Shown here one piece after another: positions 34,755-42,660 of a stretch of 64,000 nt of DNA (positions within the stretch are counted from its first letter, which is position 1; each line of letters begins with the position of its first letter). The position numbers were made by a program, and so were the translations under genes. Source of the DNA: Microbacterium sp. CBA3102 (lineage in GTDB: Bacteria > Actinomycetota > Actinomycetes > Actinomycetales > Microbacteriaceae). Location of the stretch: assembly GCF_007954505.1 (NCBI RefSeq), contig NZ_CP042412.1, positions 682,001-746,000 of the forward strand, in the 5' to 3' direction. Under the pieces are notes generated by a model. The model saw only the letters and a program-made list of their open reading frames with translations. It was not told the origin of the DNA and did not search any database.

Positions 34755-35519
34755 TCAGTGGGTCGGTCCCGCCCCACGCGTGAAGACCGTGCGAAGGCGG
34801 TAGCGTTCGCCCACGTAGCGGATGGTCGACAGTGAGACCACGCGGCCGTCGGAGCCGTGCGCGACCTGACGCATCACGAGCAGGGGGCTGCCCTGCGCCA
34901 CATGGAGCGCCTCGGCCGCCTGCGCATCGGCCTCGCGGGCCTCGACGGTACTGTCGGCGCGCTCGGGTCCGGAGCCGGACTCATCGAGCAGGTCGTACAG
35001 CGAGTCGACAGCGAAGTCGGTCTTCGAAACGTCGGGCAGCAGCGCCGCAGGCACGACCGAGGCGTCGAGCGCGATCGGCACACCGTCGAGAAGACGGATG
35101 CGGTCGAGGCGGAAGATCGGAGTGCCCGGTGCGACGCCGATGGCCTCGGCCTCGTCGAGGCTCGCGTGGCCGGTCTCGGCGCGCAGCACGACCGACGTGG
35201 CCTCCAGGCCCATCCGGCGTGCGGTCTCGCTGAACGACTCCAGGCTGTTCGGCCACTCCTTGGCGACAGGCGCCGAGGCGACGTACCACCCGCGCCCGTG
35301 CGAGGAACTCAGCACTCCTTCTTCGACGAGCTGCAGCAGCGCCTTGCGCAGCGTCACCCGGCTGATGCCGAGCTGCGTGCACAGCTCTCGCTCCGGAGGG
35401 AGCCGCATGCCCTCGGCGAGGCGACCGGATGAGATCTCGACCTTGATGAGATTGACGGCCTGGATCCACAGGGGCTCCGGATAGTCCGCACGAATCGGCG
35501 ATTCACTGATGCTCGTCAT
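34755..35519 (-). CDS. GntR/HutC-family regulator with UTRA domain
   Basis: The 254-residue protein has a GntR winged helix (about 14-80: AVNLIKVEISSGRLAEGMRLP, ERELCTQLGISRVTLRKALLQLVEEGVL) and a UTRA effector domain (about 95-250: SLESFSETARRMGLEATS, APGTPIFRLDRIRLLDGVPIALD, STIRYVGERYRLRTVFTR). HutC/DasR/NagR-type members sense sugar phosphates or amino sugars. It is the only regulator between 24 and 53 kb and lies centrally, so it is the likely controller of the surrounding catabolic operons. The ATG is preceded by GAGGGGGCAGGA and by an AGTGG/CCACT dyad. Confidence 0.9.
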   Translation of the reverse strand: MTSISESPIRADYPEPLWIQAVNLIKVEISSGRLAEGMRLPPERELCTQLGISRVTLRKALLQLVEEGVLSSSHGRGWYVASAPVAKEWPNSLESFSETARRMGLEATSVVLRAETGHASLDEAEAIGVAPGTPIFRLDRIRLLDGVPIALDASVVPAALLPDVSKTDFAVDSLYDLLDESGSGPERADSTVEAREADAQAAEALHVAQGSPLLVMRQVAHGSDGRVVSLSTIRYVGERYRLRTVFTRGAGPTH

Positions 35520-35534
35520 TCCTGCCCCCTCGGA

Positions 35535-35548
35535 AGTGGTTTTCCACT
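35535..35548 (-). promoter_or_regulatory. Candidate autoregulatory GntR operator
   Basis: AGTGGTTTTCCACT is a perfect 5-bp inverted repeat with a 4-bp spacer, 15 bp upstream of the GntR start codon. It resembles a shortened DasR-type site, whose half-site is AGTGGT. The AGTGG half-site recurs in the other three promoter regions of the cluster. Confidence 0.5.
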
Positions 35549-35575
35549 CTGAACCGTACACGGCGCGAGAGCACC

Positions 35576-35612
35576 ATACCAGTAACGACCATTCTAAGTC
35601 CGAAGCGTTACC
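35576..35612. promoter_or_regulatory. 37-bp conserved block, copy 1
   Basis: This block begins ATACCAGTAACG, has AGTCCGAA in its middle and ends GTTACC. It matches 29 of 37 positions, without gaps, with the block at 47798-47834 upstream of a binding-protein gene. Here it lies upstream of the GntR gene, just after the stop of the Gfo/Idh gene. GTAACG and CGTTAC form an inverted pair inside it. Probably a shared operator or promoter of one regulon. Confidence 0.6.
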
Positions 35613-35619
35613 TTCCGGG

Positions 35620-36717
35620 TCAAGACGCGCTCGTACCCCACTCGGGATCGAGCGCGGGGACCGGATCGAACGTGCTCTCCACCCGCACCGGAACGTCCGC
35701 ATCGATCGACTCCTCGATCGCGATCATCGCATCGAGCACGTGGTAGGCCAGGGCGCCGCTCGCCCGCGGCTCGCGGTCGGCACGGATCGCCTCGGCCATC
35801 TCCACGACCCCGATGCCGCGTTCCCGCTCGACGCCCGGAGGGACGAGCTCCGTCTGCTCCGGTTGCGGCCGACCGGCCGGAACCAGGAGGTTGGGCCCGT
35901 CGAACCCGCTCACGGGAACCGTGAGCGTTCCCCCGGAGCCCGTGACCTCGAACAGCTGCCGGCGCACCGGCGAATCGAAGCTGTAGATCGAGGTGCCGAC
36001 GACCCCGGAGCGGAACCGCGTGAGCACGCTCACGTGCGTCCACACCTCGACGGGGATACGGGCGCCCGCTCGTTCTCCGTAAGGCACGGTGCGCACATCG
36101 AACGCCCGATGCCCGAGCGCCTGCACCGTCTCGATCGGCCCGAACAGTAGCGCGAGCGTGGTCAGGTAGTACGGACCGATGTCGAACAGCGGCCCCGCTC
36201 CCCGGGCGAACAAGAAGTCGGGCCGCGGATGCCATGTATCGGGCCCCGGCCCCTGCATGAGGGTGAGCACGGTTTGCGGCGTGCCGATGCGGCCATCTGC
36301 GATCAGTCGCTGAGAATGCTGGATGCCGCGCCCGAGCACCGTGTCGGGAGCATTGCCCACGCGCAGTCCGGCCGCCACTGCCGCATCGAGCACCGCACGC
36401 GCCGACGCCCGGTCGAGCGTGAGTGGCTTCTCGCCCCACACGTGTTTCCCCGCCGTGAGCGCCTGCAGCGCGACCTGCGCGTGCACCGCGGGGACGGTCA
36501 GATTCACGATGAGCTCGAGTGCGGGGAGGGCCAAGAGTTCTTCGGTACTGCCCGCGAACGGCACACCGAATCGGGCGGCCTGTGCGGCCGCACGCTCGTG
36601 GTCGAGGTCTGAGATGCCGATGACCTCGACGCTCGACGCGGCCTGCAGCGTCGCGAGGTACTCGTCGGAGATGTTGCCGGCGCCGATGATACCGACGCGC
36701 ACCGGGGCGCCGCTCAC
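35620..36717 (-). CDS. Gfo/Idh/MocA-family oxidoreductase
   Basis: A 365-residue dehydrogenase with Rossmann motif GIIGAGNISDEYLATL, the catalytic-site EKP (GEKPLTLDRA, about 94-103) and the substrate-domain sequence LFDIGPYYLTTLALLFG. It probably oxidises a sugar or glycoside hydroxyl with NAD(P). GTG start overlaps the stop of the upstream isomerase gene (GTGA). It is the last gene of the long minus-strand operon. Confidence 0.88.
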   Translation of the reverse strand: MSGAPVRVGIIGAGNISDEYLATLQAASSVEVIGISDLDHERAAAQAARFGVPFAGSTEELLALPALELIVNLTVPAVHAQVALQALTAGKHVWGEKPLTLDRASARAVLDAAVAAGLRVGNAPDTVLGRGIQHSQRLIADGRIGTPQTVLTLMQGPGPDTWHPRPDFLFARGAGPLFDIGPYYLTTLALLFGPIETVQALGHRAFDVRTVPYGERAGARIPVEVWTHVSVLTRFRSGVVGTSIYSFDSPVRRQLFEVTGSGGTLTVPVSGFDGPNLLVPAGRPQPEQTELVPPGVERERGIGVVEMAEAIRADREPRASGALAYHVLDAMIAIEESIDADVPVRVESTFDPVPALDPEWGTSAS

Positions 36718-37472
36718 GAGAGCGCCTCCGCGAAGAACTGCGTATTGCGCTCGATGGCCGGCCAGGAGTCGCCGTCCACGACGACCTCCACGACGACGAG
36801 CGCACCGATGTCGCGGGCGAGCGCGGTGACCTCCGGCATCCGGCCGACGACCGGCACGCCGAGAGTGGGCGGATCATCCGCTTCCGGCTTCTCGTCGTTC
36901 ACGTGCACCGCGGTGATGCGGGAGGACAACCTCGGCAGCAGCTCGAACACGTCGGCACCTCCGACGCTCGCCCAGTAGGTGTCGAGCTGGAGCACGACCC
37001 GCTCGTCGAGCAGGTCGACGAGCACCTCCCAGGCGGACGTGCCGTCGATGCGCGCAGAGAACTCGAACTCGTGGTTGTGATAGCCCACACGCATGCCCGC
37101 GTCGGCTGCTCTCCCGGTCGCCGCATTGAGCCGCTCCGCGAGGGAGGCCACACCCGCGCGGTCCTGGAAGAGCGCGGGCTCCGCCCACGGCACGATGAGC
37201 GTCTCGACGCCGACCGTGCGCGCAGCCGACATCGCATCGTCGAGCGGGGCGTCGAGGAGCTTGACGTGCGCGGTCGGCGCGACGAGTCCGGCGGAGGTCA
37301 GCTCGTGGGCGAGCTGCGCGGGGTCACTGAGGATGTCGTACGGCTCCACCCGCGCAAGTCCGAGCCCCGCGAGGCGTTCGAGGGTCTGCGCGCGATGCTC
37401 ACCGAGTTCAGCGCGCAGGCTGTAGAGCTGGATCGAGAGCGCGTCGGTGGCGCGCTGGTGCGTGTCTGTCAT
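36714..37472 (-). CDS. Sugar phosphate isomerase/epimerase (xylose-isomerase-like TIM barrel)
   Basis: A 252-residue AP-endonuclease-2-type TIM barrel with LSIQLYSLRAELGEH at the start, the metal-site elements VGYHNHEFEF (about 128-137), LQLDTYWASVGG and ITAVHVNDEK. Members isomerise or epimerise sugars or keto-sugars; in oxidised-glycoside pathways relatives act on 3-keto intermediates. It is sandwiched between an epimerase and a Gfo/Idh gene in one operon. Confidence 0.83.
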   Translation of the reverse strand: MTDTHQRATDALSIQLYSLRAELGEHRAQTLERLAGLGLARVEPYDILSDPAQLAHELTSAGLVAPTAHVKLLDAPLDDAMSAARTVGVETLIVPWAEPALFQDRAGVASLAERLNAATGRAADAGMRVGYHNHEFEFSARIDGTSAWEVLVDLLDERVVLQLDTYWASVGGADVFELLPRLSSRITAVHVNDEKPEADDPPTLGVPVVGRMPEVTALARDIGALVVVEVVVDGDSWPAIERNTQFFAEALS

Positions 37473-37473
37473 G

Positions 37474-38457
37474 TCATCCGTTCCGAATCAGGCGATCGAA
37501 GGCGTCGGAGAGATCGTCGTCGAACACGCGGCGCGACGCGTCCTCCTCGTGCCACGCGACGATGCGGCGAGCGCCTTCGGAGAAAGTCACAGTCGGGTGG
37601 AATCCGGGCACCAGTCGGCGCAGCTTCGCGGTGTCGAACAGGATCGAGTGGCGGAAGTCCTCCTGCAGCACCTCACCCCAACCGGGGATCTCGCGCCCGA
37701 TCGACTCGCTCGAGCGGTGGACGAGCAGGGGCTCCCGCACGCCCGCCGCCTGCGCGAGAGTGGTGTGGATCTGGTCCCACGTGAGGATGTCGCCGCTGAC
37801 GAGGTTCACGCTCTCCCCCACGGCGTGTGCGTTCCCGAGCAGCGGCACGAGTGCACGGGCGACATCGCTGGAGTGGGTCAGCGTCCACAGCGAGGTGCCG
37901 TCACCGTGAACGACCGAAGCCTCGCCCCGACGCATCCGCTCGATCGCGGTCCACGTGACGGGGAAGACTATCGTCGTCTCGTCATAGGTGTGCATCGGGC
38001 GCACGATCGTCAGCGGCAGCCCGCGTTCGCGGTACGCCTCCTCGAGCACGAGCTCGGCCGCCAGCTTCTGCCGCGCGTAGCCGAAGACCGGATGCCGGCG
38101 CGGACTGGACTCGGTGATCGGCAGCTGCGGCACGGGGCGCCCGAACACCGAGCACGTGCTGACGAACACGTACTGTCTTGTCCGTCCGGCGAAGCGCGCG
38201 ATGTCGGACTCGACGTCCTCCGGGGTGAAGCCCACCCAGTTCACGACCGCGTCGTATTCCTCGGCACCGAGCGCGGCGTCGAGCGATGCCGCGTCACGCA
38301 CGTCGGCGCGGATCGCCCGCACGTCGGACGGCAGGGCGCGGCGGTGTTCTCCCCGCGTCACGACCGTGAGGTCGATGCCCCGCTCCACGGCCTCACGCGC
38401 GACCGCCGAGCCGATCATGCCGGCGCCGCCGAGGAAGAGCACCCGCAGCGCGCTCAC
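37474..38457 (-). CDS. NAD-dependent epimerase/dehydratase (extended SDR)
   Basis: The 327-residue protein starts at GTG (VSALRVLFLGGAGMIGSAVARE), with the NAD motif GGAGMIG, an SDR active site with VSTCSVFG and YARQKLAAE (YxxxK), and a C-terminal substrate domain containing TLTHSSDVARALVPLLG. Extended SDRs epimerise or oxidise sugar derivatives. The start overlaps the stop of the upstream isomerase gene (GTGA), and the downstream isomerase starts 1 bp after its stop. Confidence 0.85.
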   Translation of the reverse strand: MSALRVLFLGGAGMIGSAVAREAVERGIDLTVVTRGEHRRALPSDVRAIRADVRDAASLDAALGAEEYDAVVNWVGFTPEDVESDIARFAGRTRQYVFVSTCSVFGRPVPQLPITESSPRRHPVFGYARQKLAAELVLEEAYRERGLPLTIVRPMHTYDETTIVFPVTWTAIERMRRGEASVVHGDGTSLWTLTHSSDVARALVPLLGNAHAVGESVNLVSGDILTWDQIHTTLAQAAGVREPLLVHRSSESIGREIPGWGEVLQEDFRHSILFDTAKLRRLVPGFHPTVTFSEGARRIVAWHEEDASRRVFDDDLSDAFDRLIRNG

Positions 38458-39218
38458 CGCGATCCCTCCGTCACGCCGTGTGCCGTCAGGTAGCGGTACG
38501 ACTCGTCGAGAGCATCGAAGGGATCGACGTCGAGCCGTTCCAGCTCGACGATGTGCCACTCGAGGGTCGACGGCTCGCGCAGCGCGCCCAGCACGTCGAC
38601 CGTTCCCTGACCGATGGGCACCAGTGTGTCTTGCCCGTAGGTGAGAGCTGGGCCGTCCTTCACGTGCACGTACCGCAGGCGCGGTCCGATGGAACGAACG
38701 ACGTCCGCCGGCGTGGCGCCGCCCACCGCAGCCCAGTACAGGTCGAGTTCGACTCGCGCCTGTGGGTGCAGCCGCGCCAGCAGCAGCTCGTAGGCGGTCC
38801 GGCCGTCGATCACGTTCCGGAACTCCGCGTGGTGGTTGTGGTACGCGACGGTCATGCCGTAGTCGGCGGCCGCTTCGACGCCCCCGTTCACGCGCTCGAG
38901 TCCGCGCTCGATCGCGTCGAGGTCGTCGAACTCCTCGGCCTCCATGCTCCAGGCGAGGTTCGGGGCGCCCAGCTCCGCATATTCGTCGAGGATGCGGGCG
39001 GCGTCCGGGCCGTGCGGGAAGGGGGCGTGCGAGCTGACCACGCGCAGCCCGGTGCGCTGCAGCATCCGATTCACGTCGGTCGCGGCGCGACCGTGCAGAC
39101 CATAGGTCTCCACCCCGGTGTAGCCGAGGGCGGCGATTCGCTCCAGCACGCCCTCGAAGTCGTCGTCGAGCAGGGCGTCGACGGTGTAGAGCATGACCGC
39201 AGCGCCGGGCAGGCTCAT
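38454..39218 (-). CDS. Sugar phosphate isomerase/epimerase (second TIM barrel)
   Basis: A 254-residue AP-endonuclease-2-type barrel: VMLYTVDALLDDDFEGVLERIAALGYTGVETYG at the start, VAYHNHHAEF in the middle, VELDLYWAAVGG and RYVHVKDGP. It is a diverged paralogue of the other isomerase in the operon. The ATG at 39218 overlaps the ThuA stop (ATGA); an in-frame ATG five codons upstream is possible. Confidence 0.83.
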   Translation of the reverse strand: MSLPGAAVMLYTVDALLDDDFEGVLERIAALGYTGVETYGLHGRAATDVNRMLQRTGLRVVSSHAPFPHGPDAARILDEYAELGAPNLAWSMEAEEFDDLDAIERGLERVNGGVEAAADYGMTVAYHNHHAEFRNVIDGRTAYELLLARLHPQARVELDLYWAAVGGATPADVVRSIGPRLRYVHVKDGPALTYGQDTLVPIGQGTVDVLGALREPSTLEWHIVELERLDVDPFDALDESYRYLTAHGVTEGSR

Positions 39219-39862
39219 GCGCGGCCCGCCCAACGGATGGCCTGCGCGAGGATCCTACGAAACGACGGCTCGCCCCAGGCGCGCATGTCATGGCCGAGGG
39301 CGAGGTAGACCACGCGCCCTTCACCGACCTCGCGTACGTAGAGCACCGGGATGCGCACGCCGTCCTCGCGCGTGCGCTCGGCGAGCACAGTGTGGTCGTC
39401 GTCGGCGAACGCGAACTCGTAATACTCGTCGAACAGCTCGAAGTCGTCGACCCCGTCGGTGACCGGATGCGCGGCGACGACGTCGATGCGATGACAACCC
39501 TCGTGATACCCGGGTCCGTGCGAGAGGTAGTGGTTGCCGAGCAGGTCACGGTAGGCGCGATCAGCCCCTTCCGGGTCACCCATCACGTTCGACATGTGCA
39601 GCGCCACCACGCCCTTGCCTGCGGCGACAGCCGCGGCGAGCGCCGCCTGCTGGTCACCACCGAATGCCGCGCCCGAGTCATAGAGCACGTACACGTCGGC
39701 ATCCGCCGTCTCGGGCCGAGGGTTCACGAACCGCTGCATGCCGACGGCTGGCGATGTCACGAACCCGGCGGCCGAGCCGATGCGCGTGAGCACGTCGGCG
39801 GCTCCGAGCAGGTCGTGGTGAGTGTCGTCGCCGCCGACGACGACGAGGGCGCGGGTGGACAT
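39215..39862 (-). CDS. ThuA-like protein
   Basis: A 215-residue class-I glutamine-amidotransferase-like fold of the ThuA type: VVVGGDDTHHDLLGAADVL, YDSGAAFGGDQQAALAAAV, GKGVVALHMSN, GNHYLSHGPGYHEGCHRIDV, YVREVGEGRVVYLALGHDMRAW. ThuA proteins accompany Gfo/Idh dehydrogenases and ABC importers in trehalose, sucrose and glycoside pathways that go through 3-keto sugars; their exact reaction is not settled. Here it leads a run of overlapping catabolic genes. Confidence 0.85.
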   Translation of the reverse strand: MSTRALVVVGGDDTHHDLLGAADVLTRIGSAAGFVTSPAVGMQRFVNPRPETADADVYVLYDSGAAFGGDQQAALAAAVAAGKGVVALHMSNVMGDPEGADRAYRDLLGNHYLSHGPGYHEGCHRIDVVAAHPVTDGVDDFELFDEYYEFAFADDDHTVLAERTREDGVRIPVLYVREVGEGRVVYLALGHDMRAWGEPSFRRILAQAIRWAGRA

Positions 39863-39910
39863 GGGTCGGGTCTCCTCCGGAGGGTGATGCGGGGGCGGTG
39901 CGGGGTTGGC

Positions 39911-39936
39911 GGGGGCGCCTCCGTGGAGACGCCCCC
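39911..39936 (-). terminator. Intercistronic hairpin after the Dpp-type binding-protein gene
   Basis: On the minus strand GGGGGCGTCTCC pairs with GGAGGCGCCCCC (one U-G pair, 2-nt apparent loop), in the 115-bp gap between the binding-protein stop and the ThuA start. It probably lets most transcripts end after the binding-protein gene. Confidence 0.6.
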
Positions 39937-39977
39937 TGATGTGTGCGGACGGCCTGCGCGCACGCCGTCCGTCGTCG

Positions 39978-41621
39978 TCACTTCGGCTGCAGCTCCAGCG
40001 CGACGACCGGGTTGACGAAGGCGCCCCAGTACGGGTCCGCCTCCTGCGGCCAGCCCGTGGCCTTCTTCTCGCTCCACCCGGCGTACGCCTGGTAGTAGGA
40101 GAGGACGACCCACGGCGTCTCCTCGATGAACTGCTCCTGCAGACCGGTGACGGCGGCGGTGCGCTGCTCGTCGTCGGTCGCGGCGAAGTAGTCCGTGAAG
40201 TACTGCGCGATCTCGGGGTCTTCGGTCCGCTGAATGTTCTGGTACGTCGGGATGGCCTCGCCGATCGGCAGCGAGTAGGCGGGGTTCATCCACGAGTCGT
40301 ACAGGTTCACTGCGAGCAGCTGAGTCGCGATGGGGTACCCGATCGTCGCCTGGAACTCACCCTTGCTGGTGATGCCGTTGATCGCCTCGACCGCGACGCC
40401 GTTGACGTCGACCTTGAATCCGGCCTCCTTGAGGTTGGACTGGATGATCTGCGCCGCCGCGACCTGCTCGGTGAACGCCTGCGGGATCGTGATCTCGAAA
40501 GCGAGCTGCTCGCCACCTCGCTCGTAGTAGCCGTCGGAGCCCATCGTGAAGCCGAGGCCCTCGAGGATCTTCTTGGCGCCGTCGACGTCGTACTCGTACA
40601 CCTCGTCTTCGAGACCGGGGGCGATGGAGTCCTCGAACACCGGGAGCGGCAGGCCGCCCTTCCACGTCGCCGCCGGACGGTTGGCGACGTCGGCCACCTG
40701 CTGGCGGTCGATCGCCAGGCTCGCGGCCTCGCGGATCTCTTTCTCGTTGAACGGGAAGTTCTGGTTGTTCGTGATGAGGCCGTCTGCGCCCACGACCGAC
40801 CACAGGATGTGGAAGTCGTCGCTCTTGGAGAGGAATGTCTCCTCGACGTTGGCCATGTAGCAGCTGCACCAGTCGACGTCGCCCTGCACCATGGCCTGCG
40901 AGACCGCGGTGTTGTCCTTGTACGGGACGAAACGCAGACCGTCGATCGCGGGCTTGCCCTTCTGCCAGTAGTCCGGGTTCTTCACGAGCGTGTAGCTCTC
41001 GGGCGTGAACGTGCCGAGCATGAACGCGCCCGTGCCGACCGGCTTCTCGTCGGCGTAGCCCGCGACGTCGTCGATCTCACCGTAGACGTGCTCCGGCACG
41101 ATGCTGAGGTAGATGATCTTGTCGAAGAAGTTCGCCGACGACTTCTCGAACGTGAGCACGACCGAGTGCTCGTCGGGAGCGGTGATCGTGTCGAACTGGA
41201 TGCCGGTGAGATTCAGCTCCGGGTGCTCCTTGATGAGCTCGTAGCTGTAGACGACGTCTTCGCTGGTGAAGTCCTCGCCATCGGTCCAGGTGACGCCGTC
41301 GCGCAGTTGCAGGCTGAGCTCAGTGCCCTGATCGTTCCACTCCCACTCGGTGGCCAGCCACGGCTTGAAGTCGCCGGCTTTGGTGGTGTTCACCTGCACG
41401 AGGGGCTCGTAGATCATGCCCTCGGAGCCGAGCTGGTAGGCGGTGGTGGGCAGGTACGGGTTGAACACCTGCTGCACGGCGGCCGAGGAGCGGCCGACCG
41501 TCAGGATGGTCTCCCCTCCCTCACCTCCACCTCCGCTAGGGGCGCAAGCGGCGAGGCCGGTGATCAGTGCTGCGACGGCCAGCGTGGCGATGGCCGCTCG
41601 TTTCGACGTGCGCGTGGGCAT
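39978..41621 (-). CDS. Family-5 ABC solute-binding lipoprotein (Dpp/Opp type)
   Basis: The 547-residue protein has a signal peptide with lipobox LAACAPSG (Cys about 27) and an SBP_bac_5 fold (IYEPLVQVNTTKAGDFKPWLATEWEWNDQG; LRDGVTWTDGEDFTSEDVVYSYE; TGAFMLGTFTPESYTLVKNPDYW). This family binds peptides but also oligosaccharides and glycosides in actinobacteria and Thermotoga; with sugar enzymes downstream, a carbohydrate ligand is likely. It follows the transporter ATPase gene by 79 bp. Confidence 0.9.
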   Translation of the reverse strand: MPTRTSKRAAIATLAVAALITGLAACAPSGGGGEGGETILTVGRSSAAVQQVFNPYLPTTAYQLGSEGMIYEPLVQVNTTKAGDFKPWLATEWEWNDQGTELSLQLRDGVTWTDGEDFTSEDVVYSYELIKEHPELNLTGIQFDTITAPDEHSVVLTFEKSSANFFDKIIYLSIVPEHVYGEIDDVAGYADEKPVGTGAFMLGTFTPESYTLVKNPDYWQKGKPAIDGLRFVPYKDNTAVSQAMVQGDVDWCSCYMANVEETFLSKSDDFHILWSVVGADGLITNNQNFPFNEKEIREAASLAIDRQQVADVANRPAATWKGGLPLPVFEDSIAPGLEDEVYEYDVDGAKKILEGLGFTMGSDGYYERGGEQLAFEITIPQAFTEQVAAAQIIQSNLKEAGFKVDVNGVAVEAINGITSKGEFQATIGYPIATQLLAVNLYDSWMNPAYSLPIGEAIPTYQNIQRTEDPEIAQYFTDYFAATDDEQRTAAVTGLQEQFIEETPWVVLSYYQAYAGWSEKKATGWPQEADPYWGAFVNPVVALELQPK

Positions 41622-41700
41622 GCCGACTTCCTTTCGTTGAGACTGCGAGTCATAGGACTGCGAAGACACTGCGGGGTCATGCGGAACTGCGGTGGCGCGG

Positions 41701-42660
41701 CTAGGCGACGCCCGTGCCCTCCTTCCCTGCGATGCGGCTGTCGGTGAGCAGGCGGGCGACGCTCTCGTCGCCCTCCCACTCGCGCGCCCAGTGGACGCCG
41801 CCGACGCCGCTCTCTCCGGTCGGATCCGCATCGCCCACCGGCACTTCGGGGTGGCGGAGGCGTCGGTCGACATCGACCTCGAACGGATCGGAGCGCGGAT
41901 CGGGGGCCGCGCGCACCAGGAGCTGCGTGTAGGGGTGGATGGGGGCCGCGATCACCTCGTCGCTCGGGCCGCGCTCGACCACACGGCCGTTGCGCATCAC
42001 CACGATCTGGCTCGAGAAGTGCCGCGCGGTCGCGAGGTCGTGCGTGATGTAGAGCACCGCGAGGTTGCGGTCGAGCTTGAGACGGTCGAGCAGTTCGAGG
42101 ATCTCCATGCGGATCGACACGTCGAGCATCGACACAGGCTCATCGGCGATCAGAACCTCGGGGCGTGGTGCGAGCGCCCGGGCGATCGCGACGCGCTGGC
42201 GCTGGCCTCCGGAGAGCTCGTGCGGAAACTTGTCGAGGTACTCCGCCGACAGGTTGACCGAGTCGAGCAGACGCTCCAGCTCCGCCTGCTCCTCCTTCGG
42301 CCCGCGCACGATGCGGTGCACCCGGAGCGGTCGACGCAAGTGGTGCCGCACCGTACGCAGCGGGTTGAGCGACGCGAAAGGGTCCTGGAACACCATCTGC
42401 ACCCGCGAACGATAGGCGCGCACGCCCTGCTGCCCCTGCGGGACCACGTCGTCGTCGAGCCGCAGCTCGCCGCCGGTGGGGTCGGTGATGCGCAGGATCA
42501 TCTTCGCCATGGTCGACTTGCCGCTGCCGGACTCTCCGACCAGGGCGACGGTCTCGCCCGGCCGCACCGTGAGTGAGACGCCATCGACCGCGCGCAGCGT
42601 GTCGCCGCGTCGACCGAGGTGGTAGTCCTTGGTGAGGTTGACCGCGTGCAGGGTGGTCAT
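41701..42660 (-). CDS. ABC transporter ATPase (DppF/OppF-like)
   Basis: A 319-residue ATPase with Walker A GESGSGKST (about 41-49), Q-loop MVFQDPFASLNP, signature LSGGQRQR, Walker B VLIADEP and the switch His in ITHDLA. The C-terminal oligopeptide-transporter extension (HPYTQLLVRAAP) identifies the DppF type. It pairs with the ATPase half of the upstream fusion protein, whose stop it overlaps (ATGA). Confidence 0.92.
   Translation of the reverse strand: MTTLHAVNLTKDYHLGRRGDTLRAVDGVSLTVRPGETVALVGESGSGKSTMAKMILRITDPTGGELRLDDDVVPQGQQGVRAYRSRVQMVFQDPFASLNPLRTVRHHLRRPLRVHRIVRGPKEEQAELERLLDSVNLSAEYLDKFPHELSGGQRQRVAIARALAPRPEVLIADEPVSMLDVSIRMEILELLDRLKLDRNLAVLYITHDLATARHFSSQIVVMRNGRVVERGPSDEVIAAPIHPYTQLLVRAAPDPRSDPFEVDVDRRLRHPEVPVGDADPTGESGVGGVHWAREWEGDESVARLLTDSRIAGKEGTGVA

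Noticed and set aside
34314..34835. + strand ORF over the broken gene
   Set aside because: The minus strand reads a conserved protein in two frames; the + product has no recognisable pattern and overlaps the GntR gene.
37474..39579. 701-codon fusion of the epimerase with ThuA-side sequence
   Set aside because: The frame is open upstream of 38457 only by chance; the isomerase and ThuA frames there have family motifs, and the GTG at 38457 overlaps a stop codon in the usual coupled way.
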